NCBI RefSeq assembly: GCF_034259205.1
Contig: NZ_CP139487.1
Span: 3,162,001 to 3,226,000, forward strand
DNA from: Peredibacter starrii
GTDB taxonomy: Bacteria; Bdellovibrionota; Bacteriovoracia; Bacteriovoracales; Bacteriovoracaceae
Length of the DNA stretch: 64,000 nt
Reading direction: 5' to 3'
Shown in pieces: positions 8,908 through 17,107 of the stretch. Below the pieces are notes generated by a model, which searched no databases, was not told the origin of the DNA, and saw only the letters and a program-made list of their open reading frames with translations. A program made the translations under genes and the position numbers. The stretch's first letter is position 1. Every line of letters starts with the position of its first letter.

Positions 8908-9486
8908 TTAAGGCTGAAATTCGACTTTTTTAAATGTTCCATCCCAAGACAAAAAGCTAACTCCCGGCGATAGAACCATCTTCTTAAATTCTTTACCGTT
9001 AGCAGCAACTTTCGGAGAAACATATGTCGAATCGAAATTGAGATTCACATTGCTGAGCTTGTCAGGCTTCACAGATGAGCGATATCCAAGTTTGAATTTG
9101 AAATCATCGCCATCATTAAATGGTTCGCCACGAGAAAGCACGATCGCTTTGCCAGGAATATCTTTGTTTTCATAGATAAGCTCTTTGCCTTGAGCAAGTT
9201 CTTCAAATGTGATGGTCTTTGTTACTTCACCATTTTTATTTTTATAAGAAAGTTTCAAGATCTTTGGTTCACCTTTTTCATAGTAAACTGCGATCTTCCC
9301 ATCCCCGTCCATGTTCACTTTCATATCGAAAATGTTTTTATACATTCCATTTTCAACTTTCTTATAGGCATCAATGAATTGAGAAACTGGACCAGGTTCA
9401 GTCTGACAATCCGTAGGATCAAGAGCTAAGGCCCCTGCCGAAGAGAAAAGTGTGACAGCAACAAATATGAGTTTGAAGTTTTTCAT
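8908..9486 (-). CDS. Exported protein of unknown function
   Basis: A 192-residue protein begins with a clear signal peptide (MKNFKLIFVAVTLFSSAGALA, cleavage about 21/22). The mature part is rich in beta-strand-like segments with lysine and glycine turns and has a single cysteine near the mature N-terminus. No family is recognised. The gene lies 18 bases upstream of the GNAT-nitrilase pair in the same direction and may head that transcription unit, though no functional link is seen. Confidence 0.7.
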   Translation of the reverse strand: MKNFKLIFVAVTLFSSAGALALDPTDCQTEPGPVSQFIDAYKKVENGMYKNIFDMKVNMDGDGKIAVYYEKGEPKILKLSYKNKNGEVTKTITFEELAQGKELIYENKDIPGKAIVLSRGEPFNDGDDFKFKLGYRSSVKPDKLSNVNLNFDSTYVSPKVAANGKEFKKMVLSPGVSFLSWDGTFKKVEFQP

Positions 9487-9661
9487 GCCTTACTTTTCGA
9501 CTGCTGACTAAAAAACTTGAACTCACGAGCATGACTGACAAGAGCAATCAGGAAAGCGACTTTTTTCTCCCTTCGGGACACATTGCCTCAGCAGATCACC
9601 TATTAATACCGCATTTGGATTGGCCCATTTTTTGAAGATTTAACATGCCAGGGGGTCTCAT

Positions 9662-10651
9662 ATGGAAATCAAAAAGAATTTGAGCCATGCGGAAGAAAAG
9701 GAGCAAAGTGAGCGTGACTTCTACGATCACAACCTTAGTGACCTTTCTGAACTCAACCGAGTTCTCTTCACCACTATTGAAACCTTAGAAAAGAGTTCAA
9801 TCCCCTATGCCATTATTGGTGGTGTGGCCGTAAAAAGCCTGGGTAGACCTCGAGTCACTCATGACATTGATCTTTTCGTAAGACCTGACGATGCAGAAAA
9901 GGTTCTTGAGGTCCTGGAGGCCAAAGGCTTCACCACTCAAAAGCGAGATCCTTTTTGGCTCTTTAAAGCGTGGCAAGATGAGATTCTGGTGGATGTGATT
10001 TTTAAGTCCAGTGGAGATATTTATTTTGATGAAGAAGTACGGGCCCACGTAAGACGCGTTCCATATTTAGGAAGTTACGTGAATGCCATTAGTCCTGAGG
10101 ATTTTCTTGTCATCAAAGCGGCCGCCCATCAGGAACACAACCCTCATCATTGGCATGATGCCCTCGCTGTACTGAAACAAGGAAATCTCGATTGGGATTA
10201 TCTCCTAAAGCGTGCCAAGCATGCTCCACGAAGAATTCTCGCCCTTTTGATTTACGGCCAGTCTAATGACATTGCGGTTCCAAATGAAGTCATCCAAAAG
10301 CTCTACCGCGGAGTTTTCGAATCACCTGTATATATGCCGGAGTCCATAGTCTATCCATATCGGCACGATCTTGCTCACATGAGTGCCACCTCTGAAGAAG
10401 GTACTGAGTCCCCTATATACGTGAAAGGTAAAATTATGGAGGCGCTTACTACAGATGAAAGAATTGCTGAGCATGACGTAAAAGTCGTGGTCTCAGATAA
10501 AACCATCGTGGCCAAGGGTGAGGTCTTCACCGAAGAACAAAAAGATGCTGTGAATGAAGTGATTCATGAAATTGCTCCAAGTTACGAATGCAAAAATTTG
10601 GTCAACGTCAGAATTCTTCATGCACCCGAAGGAAGTGAGGCGATCAAATGA
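9662..10651 (+). CDS. Nucleotidyltransferase domain fused to a BON-like domain
   Basis: Residues about 35-110 form a minimal nucleotidyltransferase: 'YAIIGGVAVKSLGRPRVTHD' with the catalytic D-x-D (DIDLFV) and a further acidic residue in ILVDVIF. This pattern is common in AbiEii-like and MNT-like proteins. After a helical middle with 'HQEHNPHHWHDAL', the C-terminal 75 residues (starting near VKGKIMEALTTDERI) look like a BON domain, with the pattern 'VKVVVSDKTIVAKGEVFTEE'. The next gene, a phosphoesterase, overlaps it by four bases (ATGA). No antitoxin-like partner is visible. Substrate and role are unknown. Confidence 0.75.
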   Translation: MEIKKNLSHAEEKEQSERDFYDHNLSDLSELNRVLFTTIETLEKSSIPYAIIGGVAVKSLGRPRVTHDIDLFVRPDDAEKVLEVLEAKGFTTQKRDPFWLFKAWQDEILVDVIFKSSGDIYFDEEVRAHVRRVPYLGSYVNAISPEDFLVIKAAAHQEHNPHHWHDALAVLKQGNLDWDYLLKRAKHAPRRILALLIYGQSNDIAVPNEVIQKLYRGVFESPVYMPESIVYPYRHDLAHMSATSEEGTESPIYVKGKIMEALTTDERIAEHDVKVVVSDKTIVAKGEVFTEEQKDAVNEVIHEIAPSYECKNLVNVRILHAPEGSEAIK

Positions 10652-11418
10652 TCAGAATAGCTGCTGCCGGAGATGTTCACTTTGACCGGAAGTCACACAA
10701 TCGTCTGGCCCAACATTTCACGGGTCTCAATGAAAAGGCCGATGTCTTTCTTCTCGCGGGCGATCTCACACAAACCGGTCATCCGGAAGAGATGAAGGTC
10801 CTGGCCGAAGATTTAAAGAAATGTCCCATACCTATCGTGGCAGTCCTTGGAAATCATGACTATCATGTGGACCAGGTCGAAACCGTATTGAGTATTTTAA
10901 AAGACGCAGGAGTTACTGTTCTTGAAGGAAACTCTGTCACTCTCAATATCGGCGGTTATACAGTCGGAATTGCCGGGGCCAAGGGATTCGGTGGGGGCTT
11001 TGTTGGAGCGTGTGGTTCAGATTTTGGAGAGCCTGAGATGAAGGCCTTCATGAGACATTCAAAAAATCATGCTCGAACCTTAGAGAACACCATTAAGGAA
11101 ATGGAGACAGATTATAAAATTGTTCTTCTCCACTACTCACCAACGGCCCAAACCTTAGTGGGAGAGAAAAAAGAAATTTACCCATTTCTTGGTTGTTACT
11201 ATCTTGCTGAGGCCATCGATTACGGGAAGGCCGATATCGCTTTTCATGGTCATGCTCATGGAGGAGTTGAGAAAGGAGAAACTCCAGGTGGAGTTCCGGT
11301 GAGAAATGTGGCCCAACCGGTTATCCGTCACGCCTTTAATATCTATACGCTGGAAAAGAACATTGAACTCATCGTTTCTGAGAAGAAACACATGAGTTTC
11401 AATCCTGCCATGTCATAA
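10648..11418 (+). CDS. Calcineurin-like metallophosphoesterase
   Basis: This 256-residue protein carries the complete dimetal phosphoesterase motif series: AAGDVHFD (D-x-H), 'LLAGDLTQTG' (G-D), 'AVLGNHDYH' (G-N-H-D), 'ILLHYSP'-like HY and 'AFHGHAHGG' (G-H-x-H). There is no signal peptide, so it is cytoplasmic. Family members cleave phosphomono- or diesters, including cyclic nucleotides and nucleotidylated products. The ATGA overlap with the nucleotidyltransferase suggests the pair adds and removes a nucleotide or phosphate group on a shared target (inference). Confidence 0.9.
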   Translation: MIRIAAAGDVHFDRKSHNRLAQHFTGLNEKADVFLLAGDLTQTGHPEEMKVLAEDLKKCPIPIVAVLGNHDYHVDQVETVLSILKDAGVTVLEGNSVTLNIGGYTVGIAGAKGFGGGFVGACGSDFGEPEMKAFMRHSKNHARTLENTIKEMETDYKIVLLHYSPTAQTLVGEKKEIYPFLGCYYLAEAIDYGKADIAFHGHAHGGVEKGETPGGVPVRNVAQPVIRHAFNIYTLEKNIELIVSEKKHMSFNPAMS

Positions 11419-11448
11419 ACAACCCTACACTAAAATATTGAGCAATTG

Positions 11449-11479
11449 TGGAATCTGGAGACTAAAAATCCAGATTCCA
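11449..11479 (+). terminator. Hairpin after the phosphoesterase gene
   Basis: Perfect 11-bp arms (TGGAATCTGGA / TCCAGATTCCA) flank a nine-base A-rich loop. There is no long T-tract, only TAAATTCTT, so it may be a weak terminator or an mRNA-stabilising hairpin. Confidence 0.5.
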
Positions 11480-11595
11480 TAAATTCTTCGCACTTAGATT
11501 TCTCCGATAATTTTTCTTCGGAAACTCTTACCTCCTTTTGAGAGCAAAATCCTTCGTGGCAACATCAACATCCGATGTTGACCAAGGAAGGTTAG

Positions 11596-12237
11596 ATGAA
11601 GAAGTTGACGGTACTCATACTTTTGATGTCGCTCATGAGTACGGCCTGTAATAAATCAGATGGAAGCGATGATGCAGGGACATTTTACGATGCAAGCATC
11701 TACGGTGAGTACACAGTAGATGACCCGGTCCCAACTGAGGCCCTGAATTTCGAGACCAATGTCACTTTGGTGAATTTCACGGACGCCCAGAGAGATAAAA
11801 TGAACAAGGCCATCGAGATCGTTAAATTAGTCGTGGCCACAGATGAATTCAAAAATCGCATCTTAAACTACACTTATGATGGCAAAAAACAGTTTGTAGA
11901 TAATGGTGGCTACACTAATGGTCAGATCTATCAATTGATCCTGAACGCTGCAGAGACTCTTCAACCCTCCAAAAACAATGTCATGGACGCAGAAGTACAG
12001 CTCTATTATGAGGCAACCAATGTTGTGGGCTACACCTATCCCAACACAAAACGGATTTGGGTGAATACCAAATACTTCAATAGCTATACGCCGGCGGGGG
12101 TGGCCCACAATCTATTTCATGAATGGCTTCACAAGATTGGTTTCACACACGCCGTGAACTATTCGAGCAGTCGTGATTCATCTGTACCTTATGCAATCGG
12201 CAGGATCGTGGGTGATATCGGAAGGAATTTTTTATGA
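11596..12237 (+). CDS. Lipoprotein with metzincin-type zinc protease motif
   Basis: A 213-residue lipoprotein: the signal ends in a lipobox (LMSTAC, Cys18), so the mature protein is anchored to a membrane. Near the C-terminus is HEWLHKIGFTH (His175, Glu176, His179, Gly182, His185), which matches the extended metzincin zinc motif HExxHxxGxxH including its third ligand. The first 150 mature residues match no family I know. Metzincins are extracellular zinc endopeptidases, so a surface protease is likely. A 'Met-turn' is not obvious downstream, so activity is not certain. The stop overlaps a small exported protein gene by four bases. Confidence 0.75.
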   Translation: MKKLTVLILLMSLMSTACNKSDGSDDAGTFYDASIYGEYTVDDPVPTEALNFETNVTLVNFTDAQRDKMNKAIEIVKLVVATDEFKNRILNYTYDGKKQFVDNGGYTNGQIYQLILNAAETLQPSKNNVMDAEVQLYYEATNVVGYTYPNTKRIWVNTKYFNSYTPAGVAHNLFHEWLHKIGFTHAVNYSSSRDSSVPYAIGRIVGDIGRNFL

Positions 12238-12494
12238 GATTTTTATTCATCATGATTTTGAGTTTTTCACTAAATGCCCTGGCAGATATGGAACACATCT
12301 CGGGACAAGGAAGCATGCCACCGAGTAAAGAACTCAGTGCTTCTCGCTCTTGTTTTCAGGAGATTGCAGAGGAAGGCTGCGGTCACCCTATCGAAGATCA
12401 AGAGTATTTCCACACTTGCTTATCAGACAAAATCTCTGAGTTAAGCAGTAACTGTCAGAACTTTTTCGGACGCCTTTATGGAAAGAAGAAATAA
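12234..12494 (+). CDS. Small exported cysteine-containing protein, partner of the metzincin-like lipoprotein
   Basis: An 86-residue protein with a signal peptide (residues 1-17, ending ALA). The mature part of about 69 residues contains four cysteines, enough for two disulphides in the periplasm. Its start codon overlaps the protease-like gene (ATGA), so the two are translated together. It could be an inhibitor, chaperone or cofactor of that protein, but there is no direct evidence. No family recognised. Confidence 0.65.
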   Translation: MRFLFIMILSFSLNALADMEHISGQGSMPPSKELSASRSCFQEIAEEGCGHPIEDQEYFHTCLSDKISELSSNCQNFFGRLYGKKK

Positions 12495-12569
12495 CAACAC
12501 CGGAGCTAAGAAGTTTTTTAGTTGTTCTTATGGTGACAACCTGTAAACATTCACACCCTAGGAGAATAA

Positions 12570-13244
12570 ATGCCAAAAATTTTAATTGTAGAAGACGATC
12601 CTCAAATCACAAAAATCCTTAAACTCAATCTAAAACTAAGTGGCTTCGAAACTGATAATGCAATGACCTTCCAGGATGCCTGGCAGAAGATCAACGCCGA
12701 TCATTTCGACCTTTTGTTATTAGACATAGGCCTTCCGGATGGAAACGGTCTCGATCTTTGTCAGAAGGTTCGCGAAAGCGGAAATGATGTTCCTATCGTT
12801 TTCCTTAGTGCCCTGACTGATGAAGCGACCGTTGTTAAAGGAATCAAAAACGGAGCGGACGATTATCTTCGTAAACCATTTGGTCTTGAAGAGCTAAAAG
12901 TTCGTGTGAATAAATTCGTGAAGAAGATCGCCCCTCACCTTCAAGTGGTGAAGTTCGGTGATCTCACAATTGATCCTGTAAAACGAGTGGTTACAGTGAT
13001 GGGAGAGATGATTACTTTAGGAAGAAAAGAGCTGGATATTCTGACTCTTCTGGCCCGTAAGTCAGGAGACATCGTGACTCGCGAGAATATTCTTTCAACT
13101 CTTTATGAAAACGCGGATCTTTATGACCGTACAGTGGACTCACATATGAGTCACTTACGTCGTAAAATTCGTGAAGTGGCAGGGCAGACCTTACAGATCA
13201 GCTCTGTTTATGGATTAGGATATCGACTGGAATGGAAGGCATAA
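12570..13244 (+). CDS. OmpR/PhoB-family response regulator
   Basis: Residues 1-120 are a receiver domain: the acidic pair in VEDDPQITK, the phospho-acceptor Asp in LLLLDIGLPDGNG (about Asp53), Thr/Ser in VFLSALTDE and Lys in YLRKPFG. Residues 125-222 form a winged-helix DNA-binding domain ending in 'ISSVYGLGYRLEW'. The gene overlaps the following histidine kinase by 13 bases, so it is a cognate two-component pair. The target genes are not evident. Confidence 0.95.
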   Translation: MPKILIVEDDPQITKILKLNLKLSGFETDNAMTFQDAWQKINADHFDLLLLDIGLPDGNGLDLCQKVRESGNDVPIVFLSALTDEATVVKGIKNGADDYLRKPFGLEELKVRVNKFVKKIAPHLQVVKFGDLTIDPVKRVVTVMGEMITLGRKELDILTLLARKSGDIVTRENILSTLYENADLYDRTVDSHMSHLRRKIREVAGQTLQISSVYGLGYRLEWKA

Positions 13245-14725
13245 AGAAAACCGGATTCTATTTAAAGCTGTTCTTTTGGAGCGTCATGGGCGCTCTGATG
13301 ATCAGTTTAATTTCACTCTACACCCTCGTGAGAATTTCTGACGTGGCGGTGGGTGATTATCGTTTGGGATATCTTCTTTATATCGGGCGTTCTATCGAAA
13401 AATCGAATAACTATCGTCCAGTTTCTAAAATCAATGTAAATAAAGTGAAGGATCCCCCGCTTCCTCAGGGGGACACACTTAATCTCTTAAAGCTAACGGA
13501 GTTTGGCCCGGACTTGGGTGAATCAGCAACCATGACCGAGAAAAGAACCCGTCCTCTTCTGTGGCTTGCGTCCCAGGAAGGAATTATTCTTTCAAGTAAT
13601 ACCGATGCTCCTCTGCCGATTGATTGGCGAGATCTAAAACTTCCCAAAAAAATTCACGGGATGGAATCTAATGAGTCCAATATTCTGGAACCGAAGACCT
13701 TTGTCGTAAAACTAAACACGACTCCGACTACTTATTTGATTTCCCACAACGAAAGAACCTTGTTTCAAGGTCCTTATCTTTTGATCCAAGGGACACATAC
13801 ATTCACAACAGCAGCGTTGGCGGTCTTTCTCGCGCTTTCAATCAGCTTTTATTATCTTCGTCGTAAATCGAATGAAGCGAGAAAGGTTTTGGCACGTCTT
13901 GAATCAGGTGATTTAAAGGCCCGTTTTGAAATTAATCGCTATGATGAATTCGGTAACCTCATTCTTGACTTCAATCGAATGGCCGATGAAATCGAAAAAC
14001 TCGTGAAGCGCGTTCAGGACACTGAAGTCTCCCGCTCAAATCTTCTGCAGGAGCTTGGACATGATCTTCGTACTCCGATGACAAGTCTTACCACTGCCTT
14101 TGAAACCCTGAAACTCCATGGTGATCAGCTTTCTTCGGATGACTGCCAGGAGATCTTTGCCATGATCACGACGGATATTCGTTACTTCAAAGAACTGCTG
14201 GATAAACTTACTCTGGTGGCAACCATTGATGGCCCTCACTACAAGGCCTCAACTGAGACCATTGATTTGAATTCACTTCTTCAAACTGAGCTCTACTCCC
14301 GTCAAATCGCCGCGGGCCATGCCCTAAGCTGGAACCTGATCCACACGGATGAGATGACACCTTATATCTTGGGCGACTCTCACTTGATCACACGCTTGTT
14401 CCGCAATGCTTTTGACAATGCCTCTCGCTATGCCTCGAATAACATTACAGTAAAGATCAATGTACAGAAAGAAAGAGTTGAAGTTCTTGTGATGGATGAT
14501 GGTCCAGGTCTAACTCCAGAATCTATTCAATCATTCGGTAAACGTCGTGAACGTCGTCAGCGTAAAGAGAAAGATCCAAATGATTTTTCACTTGGACTTG
14601 GCTCAGTCATCATGAAGACCATTACGCAAGTTCATGGAGGAACGATTGAAATGATGAATGTTATCTCGCAGGAACAAATCAAAGGCGCTTGTCTTAAAGT
14701 TACTTTTCAGAAGATGCAGGCATAA
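13232..14725 (+). CDS. Membrane sensor histidine kinase
   Basis: This 497-residue kinase has two membrane helices (about 10-35 and 185-208) that enclose a periplasmic sensor of about 150 residues. A HAMP domain follows (about 210-262, 'GDLKARFEINRYDEFGNL'). The dimerisation/phosphoacceptor motif is 'LLQELGHDLRTPMTSL' (His near 278). The ATPase domain has the N box (FRNAFDNASRYA), the G1 box (VMDDGPGL) and a G2-like 'FSLGLGSVIMKTI'. It phosphorylates the response regulator encoded just upstream. The periplasmic sensor resembles nothing I recognise. Confidence 0.94.
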   Translation: MEGIKKTGFYLKLFFWSVMGALMISLISLYTLVRISDVAVGDYRLGYLLYIGRSIEKSNNYRPVSKINVNKVKDPPLPQGDTLNLLKLTEFGPDLGESATMTEKRTRPLLWLASQEGIILSSNTDAPLPIDWRDLKLPKKIHGMESNESNILEPKTFVVKLNTTPTTYLISHNERTLFQGPYLLIQGTHTFTTAALAVFLALSISFYYLRRKSNEARKVLARLESGDLKARFEINRYDEFGNLILDFNRMADEIEKLVKRVQDTEVSRSNLLQELGHDLRTPMTSLTTAFETLKLHGDQLSSDDCQEIFAMITTDIRYFKELLDKLTLVATIDGPHYKASTETIDLNSLLQTELYSRQIAAGHALSWNLIHTDEMTPYILGDSHLITRLFRNAFDNASRYASNNITVKINVQKERVEVLVMDDGPGLTPESIQSFGKRRERRQRKEKDPNDFSLGLGSVIMKTITQVHGGTIEMMNVISQEQIKGACLKVTFQKMQA

Positions 14726-14803
14726 ATTTCCAACACAGAGATTCCACAGTCAATCAACATTCATTTCATAAAGTCATGACAAGGCAAAAACAAGGAGCTT
14801 GTT

Positions 14804-14917
14804 ATGATGAGGAACTACCAATATACATATAACGTACTAAGAGTCATTTCCTACATCATACGTCCAATGTTTATCAAAGGATGGATGAGATTCTATCGGT
14901 TCCTCCACCCTCCATAG
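14804..14917 (+). CDS. Candidate 37-residue basic small protein
   Basis: A short frame starts at an ATG seven bases after a strong ribosome site (CAAGGAG) and ends just before the convergent esterase gene. The product has a hydrophobic, aromatic centre (VISYIIRPMFI) and several arginines, so it could be a membrane-active or membrane-associated peptide. The ribosome site is the main support. There is no homology evidence. It may belong to the two-component operon 78 bases upstream. Confidence 0.4.
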   Translation: MMRNYQYTYNVLRVISYIIRPMFIKGWMRFYRFLHPP

Positions 14918-14924
14918 GTTGGTT

Positions 14925-15920
14925 TTATTTTCCAAAAGATTTTTGTAATTTCAGTGATGCTTCATTCTGCGCTTCTTGCGCTTCTTTCAAAACTCCGGTC
15001 ATTCCAAAAAATTCGTGAGTCACTCCTTCGTAATTTCGATAAGTCACTTCCACCCCTTGCCTCTCCATCTTTTCTGCAAGTTCTCTTCCTTCGACCTGTA
15101 AAGGATCAATCTCTGCAGTAATGATGGTCGCCGGTGAAAGGCCCCTGAAACTTGCTTTTAATAAATCAATACGTGGATCTTCTTTATCCTGAGGTGAGCG
15201 CAGATATTTTGAGAAGTACCAATTCATCTTCGCCTTATTAAGTGGTTTTGCATCGCCGTTAATTTTGTAAGATGATGTATTCATCTTGGTTGAGGCAACG
15301 GGATAAATGAGGAGTTCATGGATCGGAATTTGAAGACTTTGATCCCGCGCCATGATCGCCACATTGAGCGCAAGATTTCCTCCTGTACTCTCACCCGCGA
15401 CCGCGATTTTTTTCGGATCCCCATCAAAGGTCATAGCATTTTTTAAGACCCACTGATAGGCGGCGAATGCATCATCATGAGCGGCAGGAAAGCGGTCCTC
15501 AGGGGCCCGACGATATTCGACTGCAATAAAAATTGCGTTGGTTTTTGCCGCAAGTGATCTGGGAGTGGCGTCATAAGTATCAATATCTGATAAGACCCAT
15601 CCTCCACCATGATAATAAACCACTACGGGAAAGGGCCCCTTACCTTTCGGACGATAAAGCCGCGCTTTCAGCTTTCCATCTGCTCCCTGAATCTTTATAT
15701 CTTTTACTTCAGCAAGATTATCTTTTGGTTTTGGTGCGATGGCCTTGACTGCTTCAGGTGCACTTGGTTGTTCTCTCGCTTCTTCTACTGACAAATGCTC
15801 AACAGGCCTCGCACCTTTCTCATCGAGCTTATCCAGAACTTTCTTCATCTGAGGATTGGGAGTCAGGGCCGCAAAGACAGTGCTTGAGAAAAGAGAAACA
15901 ATCAGGATGCTCTTCACCAT
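14925..15920 (-). CDS. Exported alpha/beta-hydrolase, hormone-sensitive-lipase type
   Basis: I place the start at the ATG preceded by GGAGG, which gives 331 residues and a clean signal peptide (MVKSILIVSLFSSTVFAA). The mature protein has the HSL-family oxyanion motif 'VYYHGGGWVLSD', the nucleophile elbow GESTGGN (Ser), and the acid and histidine in 'ITAEIDPLQVEG' and 'GVTHEFFGM'. All catalytic residues are present. It probably hydrolyses short-chain esters or lipids outside the cytoplasm. An upstream in-frame ATG would add eight residues but spoil the ribosome-site spacing. It is monocistronic. Confidence 0.92.
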   Translation of the reverse strand: MVKSILIVSLFSSTVFAALTPNPQMKKVLDKLDEKGARPVEHLSVEEAREQPSAPEAVKAIAPKPKDNLAEVKDIKIQGADGKLKARLYRPKGKGPFPVVVYYHGGGWVLSDIDTYDATPRSLAAKTNAIFIAVEYRRAPEDRFPAAHDDAFAAYQWVLKNAMTFDGDPKKIAVAGESTGGNLALNVAIMARDQSLQIPIHELLIYPVASTKMNTSSYKINGDAKPLNKAKMNWYFSKYLRSPQDKEDPRIDLLKASFRGLSPATIITAEIDPLQVEGRELAEKMERQGVEVTYRNYEGVTHEFFGMTGVLKEAQEAQNEASLKLQKSFGK

Positions 15921-16009
15921 GTGTGCCTCCAAAAGAAATGACAATTCATTGAAACCTTTTGAGGCAAGTCATGTCATTTGGAGTGCATTAGACACATTGT
16001 TTCTGGTAT

Positions 16010-17107
16010 GTGTTCGTGCATCACAGTTATGATATTGAGATGCAAGCGCGAGAATATCTCAACAAACTCAGAAGCTTTCCAATTTACAAATATCTTCTCA
16101 CGCTGATGATTGTTTCATTCACAGCGCTAGTTCAACACTTACTCTGGCCACTATTAGAACCCGCCCCTTTTGTATTATTCTTTCCGGCTGTTTTATTTTG
16201 CTGCTTCTATGGGAACGGGACCTTTTCAATAATTTTATCGGCCATATTTTCACAATTCTTTTTTGTTCCACCTTACGATGCCATTCGACTCGTCTGGCCC
16301 AATGATCATTTCAGATTATTGTGTTTTTGTCTTGCGGCCATGCTGATTGAAAAGGTGGCAAAGAAACAGATTAAGGCCAAAAAAGAAGTTGAATATGTTC
16401 TGGAGCAACTCCTTGAAGAAAAATCGGCCAGGGAAAATTTTGTTTCGGCACTCTCTCATGATCTCCAAACTCCTCTGACCGCCATCCGCCTTTCGACTCA
16501 ATTACTCGAGAGAAAGCCCGAAGACCTCGCTAAAAACCGCGAGAGAATCATTCATAATGTCACTCGAATCGAAAAGATGGTGCAAGATATTCTCGACGCG
16601 AATAAACTTCGTGCCGGAGTTCCCCTACCACTAGAGGTCACAGAATTTAATCTGATTGATTGTATTCAGAATGTTGCCAGTGAAATGAACCTCATTCATC
16701 ACAATCGTATTGTATTATCTGCTCCCCAAAAAATCATGGGCTTCTGGAGTTTGGACGCCGTGAGGAGGATTGCCGAAAACCTCTGCACCAATGCCATTAA
16801 ATATGGTGAGGAGAATAAGCCTGTATCAATCGTAGTGAAAGAATTGGACGCAAAAGTCGAAATCGAAGTCCACAATGAAGGACAACCAATTCCATCCAAT
16901 GAGCAGGATTATTTATTCAATCTTTATAAGCGTGCCCTCTCCGCCAAAAAAAGTGGCAAGAAAGGATGGGGTCTTGGTCTAACTTTGGTAAAAGGTTTCG
17001 CCACATCCATGGGTGGAGATGTGAGAGTAAAAAGTCTCCAAGGCTTTGGGACGAGCTTTATCGTGACACTTCCAAAAGATGTGAGATCCAAAATTCAAGC
17101 TGACTAA
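16010..17107 (+). CDS. Orphan sensor histidine kinase with DUF4118 (KdpD-like) membrane domain
   Basis: A 365-residue protein. Residues about 25-115 form the compact multi-helix DUF4118 membrane module found in KdpD ('PFVLFFPAVLFCCFYGNGTF' and 'FVPPYDAIRLV'). A short coiled coil and a HisKA domain ('FVSALSHDLQTPLTAIRLS', His near 147) come next, then an ATPase domain (LCTNAIKYG, 'KGWGLGLTLVKGFATSMGG'). The first codon used is GTG; an ATG ten codons on is an equal alternative, and neither has a strong ribosome site. No response regulator is adjacent. The stop interlocks with that of the convergent gene. The sensed signal is unknown. Confidence 0.9.
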   Translation: MFVHHSYDIEMQAREYLNKLRSFPIYKYLLTLMIVSFTALVQHLLWPLLEPAPFVLFFPAVLFCCFYGNGTFSIILSAIFSQFFFVPPYDAIRLVWPNDHFRLLCFCLAAMLIEKVAKKQIKAKKEVEYVLEQLLEEKSARENFVSALSHDLQTPLTAIRLSTQLLERKPEDLAKNRERIIHNVTRIEKMVQDILDANKLRAGVPLPLEVTEFNLIDCIQNVASEMNLIHHNRIVLSAPQKIMGFWSLDAVRRIAENLCTNAIKYGEENKPVSIVVKELDAKVEIEVHNEGQPIPSNEQDYLFNLYKRALSAKKSGKKGWGLGLTLVKGFATSMGGDVRVKSLQGFGTSFIVTLPKDVRSKIQAD

